Assembly (NCBI RefSeq): GCF_000184685.1 | Contig: NC_014830.1 | Coordinates: forward strand, 1,054,001-1,118,000 | Length of the DNA: 64,000 nucleotides | DNA from: Intrasporangium calvum DSM 43043 | GTDB taxonomy: Bacteria; Actinomycetota; Actinomycetes; Actinomycetales; Dermatophilaceae | Direction of reading: 5' to 3' | Part shown: in pieces, positions 44,108-51,547 of the stretch | How the letters are laid out: the number at the start of each line of letters is the position of its first letter | Numbering within the stretch: position 1 is the first letter of the stretch | Notes under the pieces: generated by a model | Told to the model about the DNA's origin: nothing | What the model saw: the letters and a program-made list of their open reading frames with translations, nothing else | Database searches by the model: none | Translations under genes and position numbers: made by a program

Positions 44108-44241
44108 GGCTCGGTGCCGTCCGAAGCGGTCGGCTCCGCGCGTGGCTGCTCCCGTCTTCCCCCGGAGTCGAGTGTGCAGTTCGGGTCGCGGATGGGCGGC
44201 ACGAAGTGCACATGCGACTTAGTGGTTGGGCTGAGGGCAGC

Positions 44242-44268
44242 GCCGCTGGGAGCCGGCCCAGCGGCATA
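44242..44268 (-). repeat. Dispersed repeat copy 12 paired with an adjacent half copy
   Basis: The exact core at 44259-44268 overlaps a 9-bp hairpin: GCCGCTGGG (44242-44250), loop AGCCGG, CCCAGCGGC (44257-44265). A partial inverted copy thus sits beside the full copy, forming a compact stem about 35 bp before the metB promoter. Confidence 0.85.
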
Positions 44269-44298
44269 CGGCATCCTCCCGCCCCTCCGGCCGCGCAC

Positions 44299-44304
44299 TA
44301 GGCT
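44299..44304 (+). promoter_or_regulatory. -10-like TAGGCT of metB, probable leaderless mRNA
   Basis: TAGGCT ends 7 nt before ATG 44312. No Shine-Dalgarno and no clear -35. Confidence 0.5.
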
Positions 44305-44311
44305 GGCCCGC

Positions 44312-45490
44312 ATGTCTGACGAGCACGGATTCTCGACGCGCGCCATCCACGCAGGCCAGGAGGCCGACGCCTCGACCGGTGCGGTCGTCCCGCCGATCTA
44401 CCAGGTCTCGACGTACAAGCAGGACGGCATCGGCGGCTTCCGCGGCGGCTACGAGTACAGCCGGTCGGCCAACCCCACCCGGACGGCGCTCGAGGAGTGC
44501 ATCGCTGCGCTCGAAGGCGGCAGCCGCGGCTTCGCCTTCGCGTCCGGGCTCGCCGGGCAGGACTGTGTCGTGCGGTCGCTGCTCGTGCCCGGCGACCACG
44601 TCGTCGTGCCGAGCGATGCCTACGGCGGGACCTACCGCTACTTCAACAAGGTCGCGAAGCCGCACGGGATCGACCACTCGATCGCGAGGATCGGCGACGT
44701 CGACGCCGTGCGGGACGCCATCGTGCCGGGCCGCACCAAGATGGTGTGGGTCGAGACGCCGACCAACCCGCTGCTCGGCATCGCCGACATCGAGGCGATC
44801 GCCGAGGTCGCCCACGACGCCGGGGCGGTGCTCGTCGTCGACAACACCTTCGCGACCGCCTACCTGCAGAACCCGATCGCCCTCGGCGCCGACATCGTCA
44901 CCCACTCGACGACCAAGTACTCCGGTGGCCACAGCGACGTCGTCGGGGGCGCGGTCGTCACTGCACCGCAGATCCGCGTCGCCGGGCTCGAGGACGCCGA
45001 GGAGCGGATCGCCTTCCACCAGAACTCGATCGGTGGAGTCGCCGGCCCCTTCGACTCGTGGCTCACGCTGCGCGGGCTGAAGACTCTCGCGGTGCGCATG
45101 GAGCGCCACTGCGACAACGCCGAGCGGGTCGTCGAGTTCCTGACCGGTCACGACGGCGTGGCGCAGGTGTTCTACCCCGGCCTCGAGTCGCACCACAACC
45201 ACGCGGTCGCAGCGCGACAGATGAAGCGCTTCGGCGGCATGGTGTCCTTCCGGATGAGGAAGGGCGAGGACGCAGCCGTCAAGACCTGCGCCGCAGTCCA
45301 GCTCTGGACGCTCGGGGAGTCGCTCGGCGGCGTCGAGTCCCTCATCGAGCACCCGGCGCGGATGACCCACGCCTCGGTCGCCGGCACGGAGCTCGAGGTC
45401 CCCGCCGACCTCATCCGACTGTCGGTCGGCATCGAGGACGTGGACGACCTCATCGCCGACCTCCGTGAAGCACTCGACATCCACGGCTGA
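44312..45490 (+). CDS. metB: Cystathionine gamma-synthase (PLP-dependent)
   Basis: 392 aa. It condenses O-succinyl- or O-acetylhomoserine with cysteine to cystathionine in transsulfuration toward methionine. Cys/Met metabolism PLP fold: SRSANPTRTALEECIAALEGG (about 50-70), PLP-lysine K202 in HSTTKYSGGHSD, and C-terminal IEHPARMTHASV. A cystathionine gamma-lyase role cannot be excluded by sequence, but the start of the metB-greA-mca gene order supports the usual metB label. Homotetrameric cytosolic enzyme. Confidence 0.92.
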   Translation: MSDEHGFSTRAIHAGQEADASTGAVVPPIYQVSTYKQDGIGGFRGGYEYSRSANPTRTALEECIAALEGGSRGFAFASGLAGQDCVVRSLLVPGDHVVVPSDAYGGTYRYFNKVAKPHGIDHSIARIGDVDAVRDAIVPGRTKMVWVETPTNPLLGIADIEAIAEVAHDAGAVLVVDNTFATAYLQNPIALGADIVTHSTTKYSGGHSDVVGGAVVTAPQIRVAGLEDAEERIAFHQNSIGGVAGPFDSWLTLRGLKTLAVRMERHCDNAERVVEFLTGHDGVAQVFYPGLESHHNHAVAARQMKRFGGMVSFRMRKGEDAAVKTCAAVQLWTLGESLGGVESLIEHPARMTHASVAGTELEVPADLIRLSVGIEDVDDLIADLREALDIHG

Positions 45491-45526
45491 GTCGCGCCAG
45501 CCGACGTTCCCCACCAGCGAACTCGC

Positions 45527-46879
45527 ATGACGATCCTCACGGTCGACTTCGGCTCGACCTTCACCAAGGGTGCCCTCGTCGCCGACGACGGAACGGTCCT
45601 GCGCACCGCCTCGACCCCCACGACCGGTCCCCAGACGGGCGACCGGCGGAGCGACATCCTCGACGGCTACCGGGTCCTCCGCGACCTGCTCGCGGCACCG
45701 AGTGACGCCCGGGTTCATGCCTGCTCGAGCGCCGGTGGCGGACTGCGGCTCGCCGTCGTCGGGTACGAGCGGACCGTCACCGCAGAGGCGGGGCACCGGG
45801 TCGGGCTCTCGGCGGGCGCGAAGGTCGTCCAGGTCGCCCACGGGCCGCTGACCGCCACCGACGTGGCGCGCGTCCGGGCGGCCCGGCCCGACATCATCCT
45901 GCTCGTCGGTGGCACGGACGGCGGCAACGCGAATGTCCTGCTGCACAACGCGGCTCGACTGGCCAAGGCGGCCATCGGTGGTCACGCGACGCGTGCAGTG
46001 CCGATCGTGCTCGCCGGCAACCGGGACGCGCGCTCGGACGCCACTTCGGTGCTCGAGACCGGGGGACGGCCCGTCATCCACGCCGACAACGTCCTGCCGG
46101 AGATCGGTGTCATCGCCCCTGAATCGGCTCGGCGCGCCATCCGCGAGGCCTTCCTGCGGCACGTCATCGGCGGCAAGGGCCTGTCGCGAGATGCGGCCTT
46201 CGGTCGGATGGTCGAGGCGGCGACGCCGGATGCCGTGCTCCGGGGTGTCGAGGTGGTGGCTGACGTCCGCGCCGGCGGGGACGTCCTCGTCGTCGACATC
46301 GGTGGCGCGACGACCGACGTCTACTCCGTCATCACGCCCGAGGGGGAGGACGCGACCCTGCACAAGGATGTCGTGGCGCCGCTCTGGCACGCGCGCACCG
46401 TCGAGGGTGACCTGGGGATGCGCTGGAACGCCGATCACGTCATCGAGGCAGCCGCGTCGGAGCACGTGCTCGGTGGCGTCCGGGACGCCGACGCCCTCAG
46501 GTCGTATGCCGCCGACGTCCACGAGCGCCCCGGCTCCCTTCCGTCCACCGACGTGGAGCGCCGCCTCGACCTGGAGCTCGCCCGGCTCGCGGCTCTCGTC
46601 GCCGTCCGCCGGCATGCCCGACCCGCGCAGCCCACCGAGTCCCCGCGGCCGCTCGCGAACGTCACGACCCTGATCGGATCCGGTGGCGTGCTGCGGCACA
46701 CCGACGACGCGGGCCGCGGGCTGGTCCTCGGTGCGGTGCTCGGGGACCATGCCGGCGGATGGAAGGTGCCCCGGTCCGCGCGGGCGCTGGTGGACACGGG
46801 CTACCTGCTGCATGCCGTCGGCCTGTTGGCGACCCACGACCAGGCGCTGGCCCGAGTGATCGCTTCCCAGATCAGCTGA
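45527..46879 (+). CDS. MutL-like (glutamate mutase L family) ASKHA ATPase
   Basis: 450 aa. This is the PF13941 family, unrelated to DNA-repair MutL. It shows ASKHA (actin/hsp70) nucleotide-binding signatures: TVDFGSTFTKGALVADDGTV (phosphate 1), ILLVGGTDGGN, and VVDIGGATTDVYSV (phosphate 2). In clostridia MutL is encoded between the glutamate mutase subunits and is proposed to act as a reactivating chaperone. No mutase subunit gene is in this window, so here it may serve another B12 enzyme or a different role. It lies 36 bp after metB. Confidence 0.88.
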   Translation: MTILTVDFGSTFTKGALVADDGTVLRTASTPTTGPQTGDRRSDILDGYRVLRDLLAAPSDARVHACSSAGGGLRLAVVGYERTVTAEAGHRVGLSAGAKVVQVAHGPLTATDVARVRAARPDIILLVGGTDGGNANVLLHNAARLAKAAIGGHATRAVPIVLAGNRDARSDATSVLETGGRPVIHADNVLPEIGVIAPESARRAIREAFLRHVIGGKGLSRDAAFGRMVEAATPDAVLRGVEVVADVRAGGDVLVVDIGGATTDVYSVITPEGEDATLHKDVVAPLWHARTVEGDLGMRWNADHVIEAAASEHVLGGVRDADALRSYAADVHERPGSLPSTDVERRLDLELARLAALVAVRRHARPAQPTESPRPLANVTTLIGSGGVLRHTDDAGRGLVLGAVLGDHAGGWKVPRSARALVDTGYLLHAVGLLATHDQALARVIASQIS

Positions 46880-46892
46880 ACCAGCCGGGCCG

Positions 46893-47027
46893 GGAGGTTC
46901 GCCGGGGCGAAGTTGTGGCGGGCCGGGGTCGGGGGCTGGCGCCGGAGGTTCGCCGGGGCGAAGTTGTGGCGGGCCGGGGTCGGGGGCTGGCGCCGGAGGT
47001 TCGCCGGGGCGAAGTTGTGGCGGGCCG
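46893..47027 (+). repeat. 51-bp tandem repeat, 2.6 copies
   Basis: Units start at 46893, 46944 and 46995 (GGAGGTTCGCCGGGGCGAAG...), nearly identical; the third ends after about 33 bp. Each unit carries the palindrome TTCGCC-GG-GGCGAA. The 51-bp period equals 17 codons, but no credible gene reads through it. It fills the start of the 281-bp gap between the mutL-like gene and greA. Confidence 0.85.
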
Positions 47028-47081
47028 ACCGATCTGGAAGCTCGGAAGGGCTGGGAGCCGGCGCTCGAGCGGGAGCGAGCC

Positions 47082-47091
47082 CAGCGGCATA
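47082..47091 (-). repeat. Dispersed repeat copy 13 (intergenic)
   Basis: Exact GCCGTATGCCGCTGGGC followed by TCGCTCCCGC on the minus strand, between the tandem repeat and the greA terminator. Confidence 0.88.
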
Positions 47092-47110
47092 CGGCCAGCG
47101 CGCATGAGAA

Positions 47111-47143
47111 ACGGGTCGGCCCCCGCGAAGGGGGCCGACCCGT
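47111..47143 (-). terminator. Intrinsic terminator of greA
   Basis: Perfect 14-bp stem ACGGGTCGGCCCCC / GGGGGCCGACCCGT, loop GCGAA (plus-strand reading), followed on the minus strand by TTTCTC. It lies 17 bp beyond the greA stop. Confidence 0.85.
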
Positions 47144-47160
47144 GCCAGCGGAACTGGCGC

Positions 47161-47643
47161 TCAGCCGGTGTAGGGCTTCGCGTCGAGGATCTTGACCTCG
47201 ATCGTCTTGCCGGTCGGGGCCTCGTAGCTCGTCGTGTCGCCCACGCTCTTGCCGTTCACGGCGGCGCCCATCGGGGACTTCTCGGAGAAGACCTGCAGGT
47301 CGTCGTCGGCGATCTCGCGGCTGCCGAGGAGGAACTTCTCCTGCTCGCCGAAGAGCTCGACCGTCACGACCATGCCCGGCTCGACGACACCGTCATCGGG
47401 AGGCGTCTCACCGACCACGGCGTTGTGGAGCAGGTCCTGGAGCTGCCGGATGCGGGCCTCCATCTTGCCCTGCTCCTCACGCGCGGCGTGGTACCCGCCG
47501 TTCTCCTTGAGGTCACCCTCCTCGCGCGCTTCCTCGATCTTGCGGGCGATCTCGATGCGACCTACCCCCGTCAGCTGGTCGAGCTCAGCCTTGAGGCGGT
47601 CATAGGCCTCCTTCGTGAGGAAGCCAGCTGCAGTCTCGGTCAC
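47161..47643 (-). CDS. greA: Transcription elongation factor GreA
   Basis: 160 aa, GTG start with AGGAG. GreA enters the RNA polymerase secondary channel and stimulates cleavage of backtracked RNA. The N-terminal coiled coil (about 10-78) carries the acidic tip EEGDLKEN (41-48) with catalytic D44, and the C-terminal FKBP-like domain has GMVVTVELFG and ILDAKPYTG. Length matches the family. It has its own leader with a hairpin at 47666-47690 and is separated from the upstream gene by a terminator. Confidence 0.96.
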   Translation of the reverse strand: MTETAAGFLTKEAYDRLKAELDQLTGVGRIEIARKIEEAREEGDLKENGGYHAAREEQGKMEARIRQLQDLLHNAVVGETPPDDGVVEPGMVVTVELFGEQEKFLLGSREIADDDLQVFSEKSPMGAAVNGKSVGDTTSYEAPTGKTIEVKILDAKPYTG

Positions 47644-47665
47644 GTTCTACTCCTGTAAGTACCAA

Positions 47666-47690
47666 CGCCCACGCGGTGCTCGCGTGGGCG
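47666..47690 (-). promoter_or_regulatory. Hairpin in greA leader
   Basis: Perfect 10-bp stem CGCCCACGCG / CGCGTGGGCG, 5-nt loop, 22 nt upstream of the greA start. It could affect translation or attenuate transcription; GreA is autoregulated in other bacteria, but the mechanism here is unknown. Confidence 0.5.
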
Positions 47691-47722
47691 CCTAGTCCGG
47701 TCGACTCACCACAGAAAAGCCC

Positions 47723-47758
47723 GACCGATGTGCCACCCTCTCTGTGAGGGGATCGGTC
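47723..47758 (-). terminator. Intrinsic terminator of the DUF4307 gene
   Basis: GACCGAT (minus 47758-47752) pairs with ATCGGTC (47729-47723), with an inner CCCTC/GAGGG stem. It is followed on the minus strand by GGGCTTTTCT. Confidence 0.75.
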
Positions 47759-47819
47759 ACGACGCGTGGTGAATGACCAAGAATAGCAAAATGCGCCCGA
47801 AGTGCGCAGCGGAAGGCCG

Positions 47820-48188
47820 TCAGCGTGATGTGTCGCAGGTCTCGACCTCGCCCGTGACGGCCAGGCTGGTCGTTCGCACCGTCACCTGCCGGCGAGCGGA
47901 GTCAGCGCCGCCGAGCTCGATCGGCACCTCCGTCGACCCCACGACGGCGAAGTCCCGCGACAGGGCGTGCACGGTGCACACGAGGTCCTTGCCGCCCGGG
48001 CTGTGGACCTCGAAGTCGACCCAGACGCTCCGGTTGTCGACGACCTTGAAGCCCATCGTCTGCCACGCGGGCAGCCCAAGCGTCGCGGACAGCCCGAACC
48101 AGACGGCGAGGGCGACGCCGAGGCTCACCCCGATGGTGCCGACCACCCACCACTTGAGGGTTCCGGGGGCAGGGCGGGGGAGCGGCAT
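47820..48188 (-). CDS. DUF4307 membrane protein
   Basis: 122 aa. A single transmembrane helix (about 12-33, WWVVGTIGVSLGVALAVWFG) is followed by an extracytoplasmic beta-sandwich-like domain (FKVVDNRSVWVDFEVHSPGG, then VCTVHALSRDFAVVG with paired Cys near residues 70 and 118). It is the actinobacterial family that sits between greA and mca (M. tuberculosis Rv1081c equivalent, from memory). Function unknown. Confidence 0.9.
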   Translation of the reverse strand: MPLPRPAPGTLKWWVVGTIGVSLGVALAVWFGLSATLGLPAWQTMGFKVVDNRSVWVDFEVHSPGGKDLVCTVHALSRDFAVVGSTEVPIELGGADSARRQVTVRTTSLAVTGEVETCDTSR

Positions 48189-48286
48189 GCGGTGTCCTGG
48201 CGTGATGAGAGGATGGCCGTCGGTACGAGACGGTCAGAACGATACGACGAGCCCCATCCGTGACGAACAGGGAGTCAGGTAAGACG

Positions 48287-49291
48287 GTGTCCGAAGGCCT
48301 GCGACTGATGGCGGTGCACGCGCACCCGGATGACGAGTCGAGCAAGGGGGCCGCGACGACGGCCAAGTACGTCGCGGCCGGCGCGGCGGTCATGGTCGTG
48401 TCCTGCACCGGTGGAGAGCGCGGCGACATCCTCAACGAGAAGCTCAAGAACGACCCGCAGATCCTCCGTGACATCGCCCAGGTCCGGCGCAACGAGATGA
48501 AGGCCGCCCAGGAGGTGCTCGGGGTCGAGCACACGTGGCTCGGCTTCGTCGACTCCGGACTGCCGGAGGGGGACCCGCTGCCGCCGCTGCCGGCCGGGTG
48601 CTTCGCCCTCGAGGACCTCGACGTGACGACGGAGGCGCTGGTGCGCGTGATCCGCGAGTGGCGCCCGCACGTCATGACGACGTACGACGAGAAGGGCGGC
48701 TACCCACATCCGGACCACATCATGACCCACGTCGTGGCGATGTCGGCGTTCGAGGCGACCGGCGACCCCTCGCGCTACCCGCACGCCGGCGAGCCGTGGC
48801 AGCCGCTCAAGGTCTACTACAACGGTGGCTGGTCGAAGGAGCGCCTCAGCGCGATCCACGACACCATGGTCGCGGCCGGCCTGGAGAGCCCCTACGCCGA
48901 CTGGCTGGCGAACTGGAAGCCACGGCGCGCAGGTCGGGTCACGACGCGGATCGAGTGCTCCGACTACTTCGAGGTGCGCGACCGGGCCCTCCTCGCCCAC
49001 GCGACGCAGGTCGACCCCGACGGGTTCTGGTTCCAGGTGCCGCGGCCGCTGCAGGAGCGGGTCTGGCCGGTCGAGGAGTTCGAGCTGGCACTGTCCTACG
49101 TGCCGGTCGACCTGCCCGAGGACGACCTGTTCGCCGGGCTGGGTTCGCCGGCCGAGGCCGACGCCGCGGCCACGTCGGGCACCCTCGAGATCACCTACGA
49201 CGGCCGGCTCGCCCCGGACGGCGAGGAGAAGTTCGACCCCGCCGAGCGGGTCGAGCACCCCAACGAGCAGGCGGAAGGAAACGAGGACTGA
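48287..49291 (+). CDS. mca: Mycothiol S-conjugate amidase
   Basis: 334 aa. A zinc amidase that cleaves mycothiol S-conjugates into a mercapturic acid and GlcN-Ins, detoxifying electrophiles; restricted to actinobacteria. Zinc ligands appear in [11 protein letters not shown] (H13, D16) and YPHPDHI (H144), with D15 as the likely general base. The start is set at GTG 48287 because [17 protein letters not shown] aligns with the usual N-terminus and AGGGAGTCAGG lies upstream; GTG 48260 is possible. The stop overlaps the next gene (TGATG). Confidence 0.95.
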   Translation: MSEGLRLMAVHAHPDDESSKGAATTAKYVAAGAAVMVVSCTGGERGDILNEKLKNDPQILRDIAQVRRNEMKAAQEVLGVEHTWLGFVDSGLPEGDPLPPLPAGCFALEDLDVTTEALVRVIREWRPHVMTTYDEKGGYPHPDHIMTHVVAMSAFEATGDPSRYPHAGEPWQPLKVYYNGGWSKERLSAIHDTMVAAGLESPYADWLANWKPRRAGRVTTRIECSDYFEVRDRALLAHATQVDPDGFWFQVPRPLQERVWPVEEFELALSYVPVDLPEDDLFAGLGSPAEADAAATSGTLEITYDGRLAPDGEEKFDPAERVEHPNEQAEGNED

Positions 49292-49506
49292 TGGGTGAAG
49301 GTGGCAACCTGCCGATCGGGCCGGGCGTGTGGGGGTTCCTGGCCCTCTTCGTCCTGGCGATCGCGTTGTGGCTCCTCGTGCGCAACATGAACGCGCGGCT
49401 GCGCCGGATGGCCTACCGCGAGCACGAGCGACTCGAGGCCGAACGGCCGGCCGACGGTGACCAGCCCGGTGGGGGCGAGGGTCCCCGTCCGCCCGAGCAG
49501 GGCTGA
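49291..49506 (+). CDS. Small single-helix membrane protein downstream of mca
   Basis: 71 aa, ATG overlapping the mca stop by 1 nt. One transmembrane helix (about 12-31, VWGFLALFVLAIALWLLV), then a basic cytoplasmic juxtamembrane segment (RNMNARLRRM) and a Gly/Pro/Glu-rich tail. Position and topology match the small protein that follows mca in other actinobacteria (Rv1083-like, from memory). Function unknown. Confidence 0.82.
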   Translation: MGEGGNLPIGPGVWGFLALFVLAIALWLLVRNMNARLRRMAYREHERLEAERPADGDQPGGGEGPRPPEQG

Positions 49507-49526
49507 GACCAGACGGACCGAGGCCG

Positions 49527-49536
49527 TATGCCGCTG
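49527..49536 (+). repeat. Dispersed repeat copy 14 (intergenic)
   Basis: Exact GCCGTATGCCGCTGGGC followed by TCGCTCCCACGG, between the convergent small membrane protein and hemolysin III genes. Confidence 0.88.
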
Positions 49537-49617
49537 GGCTCGCTCCCACGGTCATCCGGCCTGCCGGCCCTCCCGCCCGCTGCGGGGTCGTCGCGGGCGG
49601 TGGTCAGGCGATGCCGG

Positions 49618-50313
49618 TCAGGCGATGGCGGGTGTGGCGGCGATGGCCAACGCGACGGCTGCGAAGTGGGCCGTGAAGCCGCCGAGGGTGAAGGCGTGGA
49701 AGACCTCGTGGAAGCCGAACCACCTCGGGGAGGGGTTCGGTCGCTTGGCGCCGTAGACGATGCCCCCCGCCGTGTAGAGCAGCCCGCCGAGGGCGATGAG
49801 GGACCCGACGAGCGGCCCCCCCGAACGCCAGAACGGCACGACGTAGAAGACGGCCGCCCAGCCCAGCGCGATGTAGAGGGCGGTGTAGAGCCAGCGTGGT
49901 GCGCTCGTCCAGGCGACCCGGAAGACGACCCCGGCGATGGCGGCCCCCCAGATCACGGTGAGCAGGAGCCGGGCGTCGTCGTCGGGGAGCAGCGTCACGG
50001 CGAACGGCGTGTAGGTGCCGGCGATGATGAGGTAGATGTTCGAGTGGTCGAACCGCTTGAGCAGGGCCGACATCTTCGGACCCCACGTCCCCCGGTGGTA
50101 GACGGCGGACACCCCGAAGAGGAGGGCGGCGCTGACCGTGAAGACGGCGGCCGAGGTGCGCACGGGACCGGACTCCGCGAGGACGATGAGGATCATCCCG
50201 CCGATGAGCGCGACGGGGAACATGCCGAGATGCAACCAGCCCCGCAGCCGAGGTTTGACCGCAGCGACGAGGTCAGCGACGGCTCCTGCCGGTCCGTTCG
50301 GTTCCTCTGCCAT
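49618..50313 (-). CDS. Hemolysin III / YqfA (PAQR-like) seven-helix membrane protein
   Basis: 231 aa from ATG 50313. It has seven membrane helices with the family's three metal-binding signatures: SAVYHRGTW (H near 72), RFDHSNIYLIIAGTYTPF (D, H, around 87-104) and FHEVFHAFTLGGFTAHF (HxxxH near 205-209). The PAQR/hemolysin III superfamily has proposed lipid-hydrolase activity and is linked to membrane fluidity; true hemolysis is doubtful. It is divergent from the prenyltransferase gene, with a palindrome in the 160-bp gap. Confidence 0.93.
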   Translation of the reverse strand: MAEEPNGPAGAVADLVAAVKPRLRGWLHLGMFPVALIGGMILIVLAESGPVRTSAAVFTVSAALLFGVSAVYHRGTWGPKMSALLKRFDHSNIYLIIAGTYTPFAVTLLPDDDARLLLTVIWGAAIAGVVFRVAWTSAPRWLYTALYIALGWAAVFYVVPFWRSGGPLVGSLIALGGLLYTAGGIVYGAKRPNPSPRWFGFHEVFHAFTLGGFTAHFAAVALAIAATPAIA

Positions 50314-50323
50314 GGCAGCACTA

Positions 50324-50345
50324 TAACCTACGCAACCGTAGGTTA
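50324..50345. promoter_or_regulatory. TAACCTACG-CAAC-CGTAGGTTA palindrome, candidate operator
   Basis: 9-bp perfect arms, 10 bp upstream of the hemolysin III start and flanked by TTACGCAAGGGTAACC. It overlaps a plausible minus-strand -10 (TTATAG). AT-rich for this genome. Likely binds a TetR-type regulator (inference). Confidence 0.55.
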
Positions 50346-50473
50346 CGCAAGGGTAACCACGTCGGACCTCAACCGGCCACACCGCGTCGGCGGCTGCGGG
50401 ACCCGGAGTAACGTGGGGTCCCGGCCCCGTGGTCCGGGCCCGATCGAGCACGATGAGGCGAGAGTGAGGCCCA

Positions 50474-51235
50474 GTGGGTTGGCGGGATCTGGTCTACGGG
50501 GCCTACGAGCGTCGGGTCCTCAAGCACCTGCCCCGTGAGTCCCTGCCACGGCACGTGGCCGTCATGCTCGACGGCAACCGGCGGTGGGCCAGGGCGCGCG
50601 GGGCCGGGACGGCTCATGGGCACCAGGCCGGCGCGGACAAGATCGAGGAGCTCCTCCAGTGGTGCGAGGAGGCCGGTGTCGAGTACGTCACCCTCTGGCT
50701 CCTGTCCACCGACAACCTCCAGCGCGCCGAGGCGGAGCTCGCCCCCCTCCTCAAGATCATCGAGAACGCCGTCGCGGACCTCGCGGCCACCGGTCGCTGG
50801 CGCCTGCGGATCGCCGGGGCGGTCGACCTGCTTCCCCCCGACACCGCCGAGAGCCTGCAACGCTCGGTGGCCGCCACCGAGGCGGTCTCCGGGATGACGG
50901 TCAACGTCGCCGTCGCCTACGGCGGTCGCCGTGAGATCGCCGACGCGGTCCGGGACATGCTCCTCGAGCACTCCGCGCGCGGCGAGAGCATCGAGGACAT
51001 CGCCGCGCGGCTGCGGATCGAGGACATCGCCGAGCACCTCTACACCAAGGGGCAGCCGGATCCCGATCTCGTGATCCGCACCTCGGGCGAGCAGCGCCTC
51101 GGCGGGTTCCTGCTCTGGCAGAGCGCCACCTCGGAGTTCTACTTCTGCGAGGCCTACTGGCCCGACTTCCGGCACGTCGACTTCCTCCGCGCCCTTCGCG
51201 CCTACGCCGGGCGCCATCGCCGGCACGGCACCTGA
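50474..51235 (+). CDS. cis-Prenyltransferase (UppS / short-chain Z-isoprenyl diphosphate synthase)
   Basis: 253 aa, GTG 50474. It elongates allylic diphosphates with IPP in cis. Conserved region I is AVMLDGNRRWAR with catalytic D33; region V is IRTSGEQRLGGFLLWQ followed by SEFYFCEAYWPDF. Gene order (mca, hemolysin III, this gene, phoH2, coaA) recalls M. tuberculosis Rv1086, a Z,E-farnesyl diphosphate synthase, rather than the decaprenyl enzyme Rv2361c. Product chain length cannot be read here with certainty. Confidence 0.93.
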   Translation: MGWRDLVYGAYERRVLKHLPRESLPRHVAVMLDGNRRWARARGAGTAHGHQAGADKIEELLQWCEEAGVEYVTLWLLSTDNLQRAEAELAPLLKIIENAVADLAATGRWRLRIAGAVDLLPPDTAESLQRSVAATEAVSGMTVNVAVAYGGRREIADAVRDMLLEHSARGESIEDIAARLRIEDIAEHLYTKGQPDPDLVIRTSGEQRLGGFLLWQSATSEFYFCEAYWPDFRHVDFLRALRAYAGRHRRHGT

Positions 51236-51313
51236 CCGGCCGCCGTCGCACCCCGAGCACGGCAGTCGACGACCTCGGGAGGGCTGGGAGGGCTGCTGGG
51301 TGCGGGACGGGCT

Positions 51314-51323
51314 CAGCGGCATA
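51314..51323 (-). repeat. Dispersed repeat copy 15 (intergenic)
   Basis: Exact core, minus-strand GCCGTATGCCGCTGAGC followed by CCGTCCCGC, in the 312-bp gap between the prenyltransferase and phoH2. Confidence 0.87.
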
Positions 51324-51441
51324 CGGCTGAAGCCTCGGTGAACTCTGCGCGACACGACGCGGCAATGACGGGCGGCGGCACCACGGGGACGTACCGTCGA
51401 GTCAGCGGAGACACCCGTCCCCGCCCCCAGGAGGCCCATCC

Positions 51442-51519
51442 ATGGAGCAGACGCTTCGGACGGAGGGCCGGGTGCGGCCCCACCGTCAGCGGGCCCCCCG
51501 GGACCTCGCGAGCGAGTAG
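51442..51519 (+). CDS. Candidate 25-codon leader/small ORF upstream of phoH2
   Basis: ATG 51442 preceded by a perfect AGGAGG at 7-nt spacing; it encodes 25 residues, Arg-rich (starts [11 protein letters not shown], ends DLASE), and stops with TAG at 51517-51519, 28 nt before the phoH2 start. The Shine-Dalgarno is among the best in the window. In mycobacteria phoH2 is preceded by a small overlapping ORF (phoAT); this one is shorter and does not overlap. It could be a leader peptide or a minimal partner of PhoH2. Translation is unproven. Confidence 0.45.
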   Translation: MEQTLRTEGRVRPHRQRAPRDLASE

Positions 51520-51547
51520 GCGCGGCGAGCGCCGGCAAGGAGTGGGC

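Noticed and set aside
46893-47091. A secreted or coding repeat protein reading through the 51-bp repeat on the plus strand
   Set aside because: The open frame lacks a start signal, runs antisense into greA and has shadow composition.
51338-51547. 70-residue N-terminal extension of PhoH2 from GTG 51338
   Set aside because: No ribosome binding site, composition unlike PIN domains, and a good start with AAGGAG exists at 51548.
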